64,000 nucleotides of DNA from Candidatus Gastranaerophilales bacterium (GCA_944324945.1 CALUYE010000001.1:372001-436000); one strand, 5' to 3'. Counted from the stretch's first letter, positions 8,425 through 21,345 are shown. Made by a program: numbers and translations. The notes: generated by a model from the letters alone, not told the origin.

Positions 8425-11400
8425 ATGGCAGACAATATTGAAATAAGACTGGACCGGTTAACCGATGCGATAAAAGGGCTTTATGCAAAATCTTCAACAT
8501 CCCAGGGAGAAATTTATAATGCCTTAACCAGTTTATCGCAGCGTTATGAAAATTTAACAAGCATTTCAAGCGAAAAAATAGCAACAACTCTTGTTAACGA
8601 ATTCAGAAAAACGCTTGAAGTTAAATACGGACAAACAAACAGATATATAAAAGATTTAGAAAATGCGCTAAAAAGTTTTATCGCCTCTAATTCCAACCAA
8701 AACCCGAGAATGGCAGCCGAAGTTACAAAAATTGTAACGGATATTTCAAACGTTTATGCAAAATTAAATTCGCAGGATTTAGCCCTTCAAAAGATTTTTA
8801 ACACTGTTGAAACACAGAAAAATAACAACACTTCCGCTCAGGAAATGGCTAAATTAAGCGAGAATTTTTTAAATTTTTCAAAGAATTTTGAAAATATAAC
8901 GGTAACACTTAATAAAAATTTTGCCGATTTTTTGGAACAGGTAAAGCAAAATTCTTCAAAAAACGAATTAAAATCCCTTGAATCGGAGCTTGAAATTATT
9001 TCGGGAAACGTTAATTCCGTAATTTCGGCTATTTCAATAATAGATACAAAATATAAAGATTTAACGGGTTTAATAGGTTTAGTTCAAAGCAAGGAAAATT
9101 CATTCAATGATGCACTGAGAGAAGTGCGCAATTTGTCTGATTTAATGCAAAATATTAAAGATTCCGTTAAAAATCTTGATACAAGGCAAACTTTTGAAGT
9201 TTTTTACAATGATGTTACAAGCAAAGTTGAAGATTTAAAATCTGAAATAAATAAAATCATATCATCAATTCAAGAAAACAGTGTAAAATCGGAAATTTAC
9301 AATCTAAATGCAGGAATAAACGCCGTTTCAAATAATGTTCAAAATCTCTACGCAGACCTTGTTTCAACAAATGAAGAATTAAAAAACATCTCCAAAGGAA
9401 TGACCGATGCGGATGAAAAAATACAAAATATTTCATCGGAAATTACAAGCACAAATGAAGGAATAAAAAATCTTTCAGTAAATATTATTGATGCTAATGA
9501 AGGTTTAAAAAAAGTATCGGGTGATATAACCGATACAAATGAAGGTTTGAAGAATCTGTCCGAGAATTTTGGTGTAACAAACGACAAAATTGAAACCCTT
9601 TCTTCGAATATTACGGGTCTTGGCGGCGAAGTTAAAAATATCAGGAATTTAATAAACGATGAAATCTTATATAAATCGCATCAATATCAAAGCGAATACG
9701 AAAAATATTTAAACAGCGCAAAAGAAGATATTAAAGCGCTTGTTGCGGGACTCGGCAATTTTAAAAATGACCTTGAAGAAATAAATAAAGGAAATATCAA
9801 AGTTCTTCAAGAGCCTATAGTTAAAGCTATGGATGATTTAAAAAATCAAGACATAGGAAAAGATATAAAAGAACTTTCAACTAATTTGAAAGACGTTACA
9901 ACAGAAATTCAAGCTTCCATACAAAATATGCGCGAGAGCTTGAATAACATAAATCATGTTTCGGGAATTCATATTTTAAATCAAATGGCTGAGGCAATTC
10001 CCGAAATTTCGGAAAAACTTGAAATATTCAGAACTCATGTTGTATCCGATAACAGTCTTCATTTAAGCGAGATACAAAAAACTTTTACTGATGCATTGGA
10101 AAGTTTTAAGGATAATTTACAAACAACCGCAAATAAAATAGAAGATGATACAAAAACGCTTAACATTGAAACTCTTGATGCTCTTAAAATAGATTTACAA
10201 AGGCTTTCCGATCATTTAATCGACAGCGTTGAATCAATTAATGACAGAATTCAGAAAGAATTTGCAAACTATAAAACAGATTTTCAAGAATTTTCGATAA
10301 GACAAGATGATAATATTGAGCGCATAAACGATAAACTCTCGGCTCTTGAGATGGGTTTAGAGGGCTTTGGTTCGGATACAATAGATAAAATAAACGATAA
10401 CTTAAATGCCAATGCGGCAAAATCGCAAGATGCGCTAAACGAAATAAAAAGCGATATTTTAGACGGTATTATGAATGTCGAAAAGACAAATAAAAATACC
10501 CTGTCGCAATTTGAATTTAAAATAGATAAACTTTTAAACAGCTATTTAGGAGCTAATTTAGAAAATATTTCGGATTCAAAATCTCTAAGAGATACCGTTG
10601 TAGATATTGAAACAAAAATAGACAGAACAAACCTTCAGCAAATTCATAATGCAAAAGAATTATTGGAAGAAATTCAATCAAGCACATCCGATATTTCAAT
10701 GAAAATAACCGCAATTGAAGAAAGTAAAAATATTGCAACAATTATGAATGTGCTTTCTAAAATTACGGATAGAATCCAGGGGCTTCAAGAAGCCGGAGAT
10801 GAGTTAAGCGACGAATTTCAAAATGTGAAAGAAGAGATTGATCAGAAATTAAAAGAAAATGTTCAAAAAATTTCCGCTCTTGTTGAAAAAACAAAAGATT
10901 CAGCCCTTCCTTTAGAATCAGATTCCGATATTGACGATTTATCTGCTAAGGTGAGCGAATATCTTTCTAATTTTGAATATTTAAAGAATAATATTTCTCA
11001 AGAAATTAAAGAAAATTTAGCCGATGAATTTTTGAAAATAAATAATTCAATTAAAAAAATAAAATCGTCTGACGAAAATTCATCCTATACATATTCTTTG
11101 GAAGATGTTGAATCAGATTTAGCTAAAATCAGGGTTGCGATTGAAAAAGGCAATCACAACACGGACGATATTAAATTGCTATATGAGAAAGTAATCGAAT
11201 TAAGAACCGTCGGGCTTGAAAACGTTAAAATAAACAGAGACACGGAAACGGAACTCGGTAATATTTCAGGCTGGTTAAGAGATACAAATAATAAAATTGA
11301 TGATTTATCGCAAAATGTTGAAGATGTGCAAAAAAATGCTCTTCAAGAAATCAGGTCTCAATTAATTCAAAGCGAAAAATCCAAAAAAAGTGCGGGCGAA

Positions 11401-11664
11401 TTTTACACAAGAATTGAAAATGCGCTTAAACACATAATTAAAACAAACCAAAGTGCGGATTCTAAAATTGCAGAGCTTGAAAAGAAGGTTGAATTAATCA
11501 TGCAGGCCCAAAATGATGCATTTAATCCTTCTCAATTTATTGATATTTTTTATGAAAATATGACTCAGACAAAAATGCTTTCAAACAGGGTTGAAATAAT
11601 TGAAGATAAAATAAATTCAATACAAAATGCGCTTGAAAAATTAATCAGCTATGTTGAACAGTAA
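8425..11664 (+). CDS. Giant coiled-coil protein of unknown function
   Basis: The 1079-residue protein is almost entirely predicted heptad coiled-coil, rich in Asn, Lys, Glu, Ser and Leu and very poor in Cys, Trp and Pro. It has no signal peptide or membrane segment that I can see, so it is probably cytoplasmic. Residues 314-397 are six tandem 14-residue units (see the repeat entry). I recognise no catalytic domain. An ATG at 8425 follows an AAAGGAAAA stretch about 12 nt upstream. The next gene starts inside its last codons (14-nt overlap), so the two are translationally coupled and may work together. Scaffold or filament roles are possible but are guesses; SMC-like proteins are excluded by the absence of ATP-binding motifs. 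Confidence 0.7.
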   Translation: MADNIEIRLDRLTDAIKGLYAKSSTSQGEIYNALTSLSQRYENLTSISSEKIATTLVNEFRKTLEVKYGQTNRYIKDLENALKSFIASNSNQNPRMAAEVTKIVTDISNVYAKLNSQDLALQKIFNTVETQKNNNTSAQEMAKLSENFLNFSKNFENITVTLNKNFADFLEQVKQNSSKNELKSLESELEIISGNVNSVISAISIIDTKYKDLTGLIGLVQSKENSFNDALREVRNLSDLMQNIKDSVKNLDTRQTFEVFYNDVTSKVEDLKSEINKIISSIQENSVKSEIYNLNAGINAVSNNVQNLYADLVSTNEELKNISKGMTDADEKIQNISSEITSTNEGIKNLSVNIIDANEGLKKVSGDITDTNEGLKNLSENFGVTNDKIETLSSNITGLGGEVKNIRNLINDEILYKSHQYQSEYEKYLNSAKEDIKALVAGLGNFKNDLEEINKGNIKVLQEPIVKAMDDLKNQDIGKDIKELSTNLKDVTTEIQASIQNMRESLNNINHVSGIHILNQMAEAIPEISEKLEIFRTHVVSDNSLHLSEIQKTFTDALESFKDNLQTTANKIEDDTKTLNIETLDALKIDLQRLSDHLIDSVESINDRIQKEFANYKTDFQEFSIRQDDNIERINDKLSALEMGLEGFGSDTIDKINDNLNANAAKSQDALNEIKSDILDGIMNVEKTNKNTLSQFEFKIDKLLNSYLGANLENISDSKSLRDTVVDIETKIDRTNLQQIHNAKELLEEIQSSTSDISMKITAIEESKNIATIMNVLSKITDRIQGLQEAGDELSDEFQNVKEEIDQKLKENVQKISALVEKTKDSALPLESDSDIDDLSAKVSEYLSNFEYLKNNISQEIKENLADEFLKINNSIKKIKSSDENSSYTYSLEDVESDLAKIRVAIEKGNHNTDDIKLLYEKVIELRTVGLENVKINRDTETELGNISGWLRDTNNKIDDLSQNVEDVQKNALQEIRSQLIQSEKSKKSAGEFYTRIENALKHIIKTNQSADSKIAELEKKVELIMQAQNDAFNPSQFIDIFYENMTQTKMLSNRVEIIEDKINSIQNALEKLISYVEQ
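9364..9615 (+). repeat. Six tandem 42-nt units encoding 14-residue heptad pairs
   Basis: Within the coiled-coil protein, residues 314-397 split into six 14-residue units of the form [SDV][TA][ND]E-x-[LI]-[KQE]-x-[ILV]-S-x-x-[IFM]-[TIG]. Each unit is two heptads, so a segment expanded by in-frame duplication keeps coiled-coil register. Units have diverged at DNA level. Confidence 0.75.
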
Positions 11665-13051
11665 GATAAAAATAGCTTTTATTCCTATTGATAATCGTCC
11701 TATTTGCTATGATATTATAAAAGATATATTATCGATAAACAGCAAAATTGAGTTTTTTATGCCTGATATTAAATATTTAGGCGGACTTAGAAAAAGTGCA
11801 GATATTGATAATATATTTGAATTTATAAAGAAATTGGATAAAATTGATTATTTTATTGTCTGTCTTGATACTTTAGCATACGGCGGTCTTATTCCTTCAA
11901 GAAGGGTTGGGGATTCATTTGATGAAATTAAAAAAAGGATTTTAAAATTTAGGGAATCAGTTGGTTCAAAATGTTCTAAAATTCTAGCTTTTTCATCAAT
12001 TATGCGAATTTCAAACAATAATATAAACGAAGAAGAAAAAACCTACTGGGATAAATACGGAAAAAAAATATTTAACTGGTCTTATTATTCTCATAAAAAT
12101 AATACAGATAAATTACCTTTGGATGTGCCTTTTGAGATAATTCAAGATTACCTTGAAACAAGGAAGAGGAATTTTGAGATAAATAAATTTTATCTTGAAC
12201 TTGCAAAAGAGAATTTCTTCGATACTTTAATTTTTTCAAAAGACGACTGTGCCAAATACGGTCTAAATATAAAAGAAGCGGAGATTTTAGAAGATTTAGC
12301 CCAAAAAAACGCTTTATCAAGCGTTTTTATAAAAACGGGAGCCGATGAAATCCCTCTTTCACTATTAACAAGGGCTTTAGCTTATAATAAAAATATTAAA
12401 ATAAATCCTTTATTTTTAGAAAAAGATTCTATCGGTTTAATTTCAAAATACGAAGATGTTTCAATTAAAGACTGTGTTTTATCTCAAATTTCTCTTGCAA
12501 ATTTAGAAGTTGACAAAAATGCGAAGCTTACTTTTTTAATTAACAATTTCCAAAAAGAGCAGGGCGATTTGGTTTTAGGTAACAGAATAAATTTAATTAA
12601 AAAAGAAGTTAATTTTCCTTCCCAACCTTATTTTATAGCCGATGTTAACAATGCAAACGGTGCTGATTGTAATTTTATTAATCAATTATTTAAGCAAAAT
12701 TTTGATAATTTATATTCATACTGCGCATATAACACATCCGCAAACACTATAGGATGCGCTATTTTGATTGCGGTTGTTAAATATTTATCAATGATTGATA
12801 ATTCATACGATGAGCTTGCTTTTAAAAAAATATTATTCATAAGATTCTTAGACGATTGGGTTTATCAGGCGGTGGTTAGAAAATCAATCAGAGAATCAAA
12901 AATTGACTATAACCTTGCTTTGAGAGAAAAAATTGATGAACTGAATAAATATTCAAAAAAAATTTCAAAATTTTTAAACTATTATCCTCAAAAAATTGAA
13001 TACTCACTTCCCTGGAATCGCAGTTTTGAAATAAGAATTAAATTATACTGA
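11651..13051 (+). CDS. DUF4127 family protein
   Basis: The 466-residue protein starts 'KIAFIPIDNRPICYDIIKDI', the DUF4127 opening (I-P-[ILV]-D-[ND]-R-P), and contains AYGGLIPSRR, the second conserved block of that family, followed by 'FSSIMRISN'. The later 'DVNNANGADCNFINQL' and 'NTSANTIGCAI' blocks also fit. The function of the family is not known. There is no signal peptide. It overlaps the coiled-coil gene by 14 nt and is probably translated by reinitiation. The next gene has its own promoter beginning inside the 20-nt gap. Confidence 0.75.
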   Translation: MLNSKIKIAFIPIDNRPICYDIIKDILSINSKIEFFMPDIKYLGGLRKSADIDNIFEFIKKLDKIDYFIVCLDTLAYGGLIPSRRVGDSFDEIKKRILKFRESVGSKCSKILAFSSIMRISNNNINEEEKTYWDKYGKKIFNWSYYSHKNNTDKLPLDVPFEIIQDYLETRKRNFEINKFYLELAKENFFDTLIFSKDDCAKYGLNIKEAEILEDLAQKNALSSVFIKTGADEIPLSLLTRALAYNKNIKINPLFLEKDSIGLISKYEDVSIKDCVLSQISLANLEVDKNAKLTFLINNFQKEQGDLVLGNRINLIKKEVNFPSQPYFIADVNNANGADCNFINQLFKQNFDNLYSYCAYNTSANTIGCAILIAVVKYLSMIDNSYDELAFKKILFIRFLDDWVYQAVVRKSIRESKIDYNLALREKIDELNKYSKKISKFLNYYPQKIEYSLPWNRSFEIRIKLY

Positions 13052-13056
13052 TTTTT

Positions 13057-13072
13057 TGATATAATCAATTTA
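13057..13072 (+). promoter_or_regulatory. Leaderless extended -10 promoter of the U32 gene
   Basis: TGA-TATAAT ends at 13065, exactly 6 nt before the ATG at 13072. With the usual 7-nt offset transcription starts on the A of the ATG. No Shine-Dalgarno sequence lies between stop and start. Confidence 0.6.
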
Positions 13073-14859
13073 TGCAAAAATTGGAACTTTTAGCCCCTGC
13101 TAAAGATATTAATTGCGCACTTGCCGCAATTAATTGCGGTGCGGATGCAATATATATAGGTGCGGATTTTAGCGCAAGAAGAGCTGCAAAAAATTCTGTT
13201 GAAGATATTGAAAAAATCATAAAATACGCTCATATTTTTAACGTCAAAGTTTATGTCGCGCTAAATACAATATTGAATGATGATGAACTGAAAGAATGCC
13301 AAGAATTAATTAAAAAATTATACGAAATTAAAGTTGATGCTTTAATTATTCAGGATATGGGGCTTTTGAATCTGGCGCTTTTTAATAAAATTCCTCCGAT
13401 TGTGCTTCATATAAGCACACAGTGTGATAACAGGACATTGGAAAAAATTAAATTTTTTGAAGATATAGGAATTAAAAGAGCAATTTTAGCGCGTGAGTTA
13501 TCTATAGATGATATTAAAAAAATAAGAAAAAATACTTCGCTTGAACTTGAATGTTTTGTTTCAGGCGCACTTTGTGTTTGCTATTCGGGATTATGCTATT
13601 TATCTTCATATATCGGCAAAAGAAGTGCTAATCGGGGCGAGTGCGCTCAGGCATGCAGAAAGAAATATTCTCTTGTTGATAAAAACGGTAATTTTATAAT
13701 AAAAAATAAACATCTTCTATCTCTGAAAGATAACAATTTATCTTCTCATATTGACAAACTTATTGAAGCGGGGGTTGTGAGTTTTAAAATTGAAGGAAGA
13801 TTAAAAGATGAAAATTATATAAAAAATCAGACATTATACTTTAGCAACATTTTAAATAAGTATGATAGAACAAGTTTTGGAAAAATAATACAAGATTTTA
13901 TTCCTGATATTTCAAAAACATTTAACAGAGGTTTTTGCGACGATTATTTATTTAATAAAAAAGATAATATCTATAATTTTAATACCCCAAAATCAACAGG
14001 CGAAGAAATCGGAGCGGTTTTATACAATAGCGATGATTGTTTTTTAGTTAAAACAAATAAAAAACTAAACCCGCAGGATGGTTTATGTATAATATCGGAT
14101 AATGAAATTCAAGGCTGTCTTGTGAATAAAACGGAAAAAACAAAGGAAGGGTATAAAATTTTTGCAAATAAGAAATTGAATTTAAAAAAAGGTGCAAAAG
14201 TATTTAGAAATTTTGATTTTGAATTTAATAAAATTCTAAAAACAACCAAAACAACAAGAAAACTTGAAGTGGATTTTGTTGTTAAAAAAGATGAAATTGT
14301 TATCTATGATATAAATAAAAATAAAGAAACAATTGATATATCTTCATTTGAAGAAGCAAAAAATTATGAAAAAATGAAAGAAAACTATATAAAATCATTG
14401 CAAAAATTACAAGAAACTCCTTTTATTATAAAAGATATAACATTTGATGCGGATGAATTAAAATTTATCCCCGTATCAAAATTAAACGAATTAAGAAGAG
14501 AGCTTGTTGAAAAATTGATAAATAAAATTTTATCGCGCTATAAAACAAAAACCCAAAAACACCTTGATATTGCCCAATATCCTGAAAATAAAGGCGATTA
14601 CAGATTAAATGTTCATAATAAAAAAGCAAAAGAATTTTATTCAATGTGTAATTGCGAAGTTATTGAAGGAAGCTTTGAAAGCATAAAGGAACATAAAAAT
14701 AAAGAATTAATGAGAACAAAACACTGTCTTAAAAAAATATTCTTAGGATGCGACAAAAAAATTGAAGATAAGTCTTTGTTTTTGGTTGATGAAAAAGGGG
14801 TTAAATTTCCTCTTTCGTTTGATTGCAAGAATTGCGAAATGATAATAAATACTCCTTAA
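13072..14859 (+). CDS. Peptidase U32 family protein (RlhA/TrhP-like RNA hydroxylation family)
   Basis: The 595-residue protein begins 'KLELLAPAKDINCALAAINC' and carries the U32 signature 'CFVSGALCVCYSGLCYLSS' followed by 'NRGECAQACRKKY', with the Cys set conserved in this family. In E. coli the long U32 proteins (RlhA, 653 residues) hydroxylate 23S rRNA C2501, and TrhP modifies tRNA U34; the proteins named as collagenases have weaker support. The region after about residue 300 resembles the RlhA C-terminal extension (DUF3656) in position only. A Cys-containing tail (DCKNCEM) ends the protein. It has a leaderless promoter and probably stands as its own unit after DUF4127. Confidence 0.8.
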   Translation: MQKLELLAPAKDINCALAAINCGADAIYIGADFSARRAAKNSVEDIEKIIKYAHIFNVKVYVALNTILNDDELKECQELIKKLYEIKVDALIIQDMGLLNLALFNKIPPIVLHISTQCDNRTLEKIKFFEDIGIKRAILARELSIDDIKKIRKNTSLELECFVSGALCVCYSGLCYLSSYIGKRSANRGECAQACRKKYSLVDKNGNFIIKNKHLLSLKDNNLSSHIDKLIEAGVVSFKIEGRLKDENYIKNQTLYFSNILNKYDRTSFGKIIQDFIPDISKTFNRGFCDDYLFNKKDNIYNFNTPKSTGEEIGAVLYNSDDCFLVKTNKKLNPQDGLCIISDNEIQGCLVNKTEKTKEGYKIFANKKLNLKKGAKVFRNFDFEFNKILKTTKTTRKLEVDFVVKKDEIVIYDINKNKETIDISSFEEAKNYEKMKENYIKSLQKLQETPFIIKDITFDADELKFIPVSKLNELRRELVEKLINKILSRYKTKTQKHLDIAQYPENKGDYRLNVHNKKAKEFYSMCNCEVIEGSFESIKEHKNKELMRTKHCLKKIFLGCDKKIEDKSLFLVDEKGVKFPLSFDCKNCEMIINTP

Positions 14860-14918
14860 AATAACAAAAAAATATTTTTTTGCGTTTTATATATTTGCAA
14901 AAAATAAAAGGAGTAATT

Positions 14919-15932
14919 ATGAAAGTAAATTTATTTACAAATTATACAAACACGCTAAATATAGCCAATAAAAGAAATAATAACAGAATAAACTATCTGA
15001 ATAATCCGTTTTGCGAAATTAAAGACAGCGTTAGTTTTAGTGCAAAAAGAAAAACAGGTAAAAGATCTTCTCAAAAGGCGGGTAATCTTGGTTTAGACAT
15101 ATATAAAAACGCACTAAGCAAAGATTGCAATTTAGCGCAAACAATAAAAACACAAGCACCTGATATTGAAGTACTTCCGATAATAAAAATGCCTCAAATC
15201 GGCGATACAAAGCCTGACTATGCAGCATTTTTTTCTGCTCAAATAGATAAAGATTTTAATTGCAATAATTATAAAATGTATATAGATGAAAATTTTTATT
15301 TTGAAGATGAAACAGAAGCATTAACAAAAGCCATGGATATAGCTCATGAATACACTCACTATCTTCAGGCAAAAAACGGGGAAGAGGGAGATTTTTTAAG
15401 GAGTATCTCCGATGAATGGGAATATTTTGGAGCGCTTTGCGCTATAGCTTCTCTTGTATTTAAAAAATTTGATACGGAAATTCAAGCACATACTTTAATG
15501 CCGCTTTTTTATAATATGCAGGATATGGCAGATAATAAAAAGTATAATAGAATTATTCCAAAACAAAGAAACATAACAAGAGAAATAATATTAAAAGCTA
15601 ACGGCTATAATAATATGAAAGAATTTTGCAGCGAAATGAATCAAATTTTTGAAGCGCAATTTTATAAAACAAAAAGGCTAATAGAAACCATGCCTAAAGA
15701 AAAAATCGATCCTAATATCCAAGCTTGTATATCAAAAGCAGAAAAAAACGGAAAACTTGACGAATTAAAAGAACACTTAAGAATGTATTGCGCATTTAAT
15801 GCCCAAAAAGAAAAAGAAGCATATTTAGCGGAATGCGAAGTTGCAAAAGGAGCACTAAAAACAAGAAAGCCGATTAATTCCGATGCTTTTCCTTTGTTTT
15901 ATGATATGCTCTATGACGCATTTGCTAATTAA
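14919..15932 (+). CDS. Putative HEXXH zinc metallopeptidase
   Basis: I place the start at the ATG at 14919, which has an AAAAGGAG site 5 nt upstream; an in-frame TTG at 14880 has none. The 337-residue product has no signal peptide. Residues 143-147 are HEYTH, within 'MDIAHEYTHYLQAKNG', the zinc-binding motif of zincins; a third ligand cannot be assigned, though Glu residues in DEWEYFGAL or EAYLAECEVA are candidates. The first 50 residues are low-complexity, Asn-rich and end in 'DSVSFSAKRKTGKRS', which looks unstructured. Family unknown. It follows the U32 gene by 59 nt and ends at a strong bidirectional terminator. A predicted protease without export signal could be a type III/flagellar-exported effector or cytoplasmic; this is open. 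Confidence 0.6.
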   Translation: MKVNLFTNYTNTLNIANKRNNNRINYLNNPFCEIKDSVSFSAKRKTGKRSSQKAGNLGLDIYKNALSKDCNLAQTIKTQAPDIEVLPIIKMPQIGDTKPDYAAFFSAQIDKDFNCNNYKMYIDENFYFEDETEALTKAMDIAHEYTHYLQAKNGEEGDFLRSISDEWEYFGALCAIASLVFKKFDTEIQAHTLMPLFYNMQDMADNKKYNRIIPKQRNITREIILKANGYNNMKEFCSEMNQIFEAQFYKTKRLIETMPKEKIDPNIQACISKAEKNGKLDELKEHLRMYCAFNAQKEKEAYLAECEVAKGALKTRKPINSDAFPLFYDMLYDAFAN

Positions 15933-15953
15933 AAAGCCCTTTTAAAGGGCTTT

Positions 15954-15955
<2 letters not shown>
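15931..15955. terminator. Bidirectional terminator between the metallopeptidase gene and gyrB
   Basis: AAAAAGCCC and GGGCTTTTT form a stem around a 7-nt loop, with A and T tracts on both sides, so it can end both convergent genes. Confidence 0.9.
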
Positions 15956-19121
<3,166 letters not shown>

Positions 19122-19127
19122 ATTCCA

Positions 19128-19143
19128 TGCTATAATTTCGCTA
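19128..19143 (+). promoter_or_regulatory. Leaderless extended -10 promoter, radical SAM copy 1
   Basis: TGC-TATAAT ends at 19136, 6 nt before the ATG at 19143. A TTGAGG at 19107-19112 (18-nt spacer) could serve as -35. No ribosome site is near the ATG. Confidence 0.6.
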
Positions 19144-20216
19144 TGGAGCGCAGAGATTTTATTAAAAATAGTTTATGTTTGAGCTGCATGGGGTTAATAG
19201 TATCAGGATGCAACAGTTTTTTATCCGACAACAGTAATTTAAAAAACGATAAATTTTACTATAAATCAAAACAAGATTTACCAAAGACGGTTCGTCTTGA
19301 AGCCTGTTCGTTATGCCAACTAAATTGCCCTGCCTGCACGGTGAGAAAATTGGAAAAACAAATGCCTAAAGATTGGCTGGGTTATTTAAAATTCAAGGAT
19401 TTCAAAAAGTTTGTCGACGAAAACGATTTTATTAAAGAAATAGAATTATCAAACAACGGCGAAATCTTTCTTAACCCCGAGCTTGATGAAATTATTAAAT
19501 ATGCGTATGAAAAAGGTGTGTCTTTAACTGCAGGCAACGGAGTAAATTTAAATACGGTTTCTGAAACTACTTTAGAAAATCTTGTTAAATATAAATTTAA
19601 ATACATGAAAGTTTCAATAGACGGCGCAACCCCCGAAACATACAAAATATATCGCGTAGGAGGCGACTTTAATAATGTAATTGATAATATCAAAAAGATT
19701 AATTATTTTAAAAAGAAATACAACAGCGAATACCCTCATTTATTCTGGCAATTTATCTTATTTGGCCACAACGAACATGAAATAGAACTGGCCAAGAAAA
19801 AGGCAAAAGAGCTGGGTATGAAAATAGAATTCAAAAGAAATATGTCAGAAGAATACTCTCCGGTAAAAAATAAAGAACTTGTAGAAAAGCAAACGGGTCT
19901 TAAAATTTATAAAGATAAGAGTAAGCTAATAAAAGATACACTTGTGAAACAGAAATTAATTGCCTGTTATACATTATTTCATGCTCCGCAAATAGACTGG
20001 AACGGAAATTTTTTAGGGTGTTGCAAAATATACAATGGTAGCTTTGATAAAAATGTATTTAAAAATGGTTTTTTAGATGTGCTAAATTCACAAAATGTCA
20101 TATACGCAAAGCATATGTTAACTGATTTAACGGTGATGCCTTCTAAAAATTTACCTTGTAGCAAATGTTCAAGATATAAATCTTTAAAGAAGGAAAAACT
20201 GACGTTATTAGTATGA
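19143..20216 (+). CDS. Radical SAM/SPASM-like protein with Tat-type lipoprotein signal, copy 1
   Basis: The 357-residue protein has the radical SAM motif C-x3-C-x2-C at Cys58, Cys62 and Cys65, with an extra Cys55 (EACSLCQLNCPAC), then 'IELSNNGEIFLNPELDEII' in place of the usual GGEP strand and 'KVSIDGATPETYKIYR' on a later barrel strand. The C-terminal 90 residues hold 'CYTLF' , 'IDWNGNFLGCCKIY' and PCSKCSRYK, a SPASM-like auxiliary cluster pattern. The N-terminus MERRDFIKN followed by a hydrophobic stretch and VSGC (Cys23) reads as a twin-arginine signal with lipobox. If real, this would place an FeS radical enzyme outside the cytoplasm. First of five paralogs; target unknown; no precursor peptide is near. 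Confidence 0.85.
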   Translation: MERRDFIKNSLCLSCMGLIVSGCNSFLSDNSNLKNDKFYYKSKQDLPKTVRLEACSLCQLNCPACTVRKLEKQMPKDWLGYLKFKDFKKFVDENDFIKEIELSNNGEIFLNPELDEIIKYAYEKGVSLTAGNGVNLNTVSETTLENLVKYKFKYMKVSIDGATPETYKIYRVGGDFNNVIDNIKKINYFKKKYNSEYPHLFWQFILFGHNEHEIELAKKKAKELGMKIEFKRNMSEEYSPVKNKELVEKQTGLKIYKDKSKLIKDTLVKQKLIACYTLFHAPQIDWNGNFLGCCKIYNGSFDKNVFKNGFLDVLNSQNVIYAKHMLTDLTVMPSKNLPCSKCSRYKSLKKEKLTLLV

Positions 20217-20243
20217 TTGTTCTAAAGAAGGCTATGAATTTTA

Positions 20244-21317
20244 ATGTATAGAAGAGATTTTATTATTAATACTATATTTTTAGGTTGTTTGGGTTCACTT
20301 TTTACGGGTTGCAAAAATTCTTCGGAAGATAGACAGAATTTAAAAAATGATAAATTTTATTTTAGGTCAAAAGAAGATTTACCCAAAAGAATTCAATTGG
20401 AAGCTTGTTCGTTATGTCAATTAAATTGTCCTGAATGCATGGCAAGAAGATATGAAAAACAAGCTCCAAAAGATTGGCTAGGGTATTTAAAATTTGATGA
20501 TTTTAAAAAATTTGTTGATGATAATGAATTTATAAATGAGATAGAGCTTGCAAATAAAGGTGAAATATTTTTGAATCCGGAGCTTGATGAGATTATTAAA
20601 TATGCATATTATAAAGATGTATATCTAACGGCAACAACAGGTGTAAATTTAAATAATGTTTCAGAAAAGACATTAGAAAATTTAGTTAAATATAAATTTA
20701 GTATTTTGTTTATAGCACTTGATGGTGCAACTCCTGAAACATATAAAATATACAGACGCGGCGGCGATTTTAACAGAGTCATAGATAATATCAAGAAAAT
20801 TAATTACTATAAAAAGAAATATAGCAGTGAATATCCAAAATTAGTATGGCAATTTATTCCATTCGGTCATAACGAACATGAGATAGACCTTGCAAAACAA
20901 AAAGCAAAAGAACTAAACATGAAAATAGAATTCAGAAGAAATTATTCTCCAAACTATTCTCCTGTTAAGAATAAAAAATTAGTGGAGCAAAAAACGGGAA
21001 TGAAAATTTTTCATACAAAAAACGAAGCATATCAAGAACGGCTAAAGGAACAAAAATTATTTGCCTGTTACCAATCTCTAAAAAGTCCGCAAATCGACTA
21101 TAATGGGGATTTATTATGTCATTGTAGAGTATCTACGGCAAAATTTAGTGCAAATGCATTTAAAGACGGTTTGTTGAGTGCACTAAATTCACCCGATTTT
21201 ATATATGCTAAACACATGTTGACTGATTTATCAATCCCACCCAAAGAAGGCATACCTTGTACAAGATGCCCGAAATACAAATTTTTAAGAAGAAATAATC
21301 AGATTATTTCTCTGTAA
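20244..21317 (+). CDS. Radical SAM/SPASM-like protein with Tat-type lipoprotein signal, copy 2
   Basis: The 357-residue paralog keeps CxxxCxxC in 'EACSLCQLNCPECMARR', the 'ALDGATPETYKIYRRGGDFN' strand and a C-terminal SPASM-like set (CYQSL, LLCHCRVS, PCTRCPKYK). The signal reads MYRRDFIIN, then a hydrophobic run with only one Cys, then FTGC as lipobox. It is the most diverged copy in the first half: codons for FVDDNEFINEIELANKGE differ from copies 1, 3 and 5. Unlike the other copies it lacks a clean TATAAT; 'GGCTATGAATTTTA' sits before the ATG, and an AGAAGG lies about 12 nt upstream. It could be cotranscribed with copy 1 (27-nt gap). Confidence 0.83.
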   Translation: MYRRDFIINTIFLGCLGSLFTGCKNSSEDRQNLKNDKFYFRSKEDLPKRIQLEACSLCQLNCPECMARRYEKQAPKDWLGYLKFDDFKKFVDDNEFINEIELANKGEIFLNPELDEIIKYAYYKDVYLTATTGVNLNNVSEKTLENLVKYKFSILFIALDGATPETYKIYRRGGDFNRVIDNIKKINYYKKKYSSEYPKLVWQFIPFGHNEHEIDLAKQKAKELNMKIEFRRNYSPNYSPVKNKKLVEQKTGMKIFHTKNEAYQERLKEQKLFACYQSLKSPQIDYNGDLLCHCRVSTAKFSANAFKDGLLSALNSPDFIYAKHMLTDLSIPPKEGIPCTRCPKYKFLRRNNQIISL

Positions 21318-21329
21318 TAGTATTTTATA

Positions 21330-21345
21330 TGCTATAATTCAATTA
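21330..21345 (+). promoter_or_regulatory. Leaderless extended -10 promoter, radical SAM copy 3
   Basis: TGC-TATAAT ends at 21338, 6 nt before the ATG at 21345. No ribosome site and no obvious -35. Confidence 0.6.
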
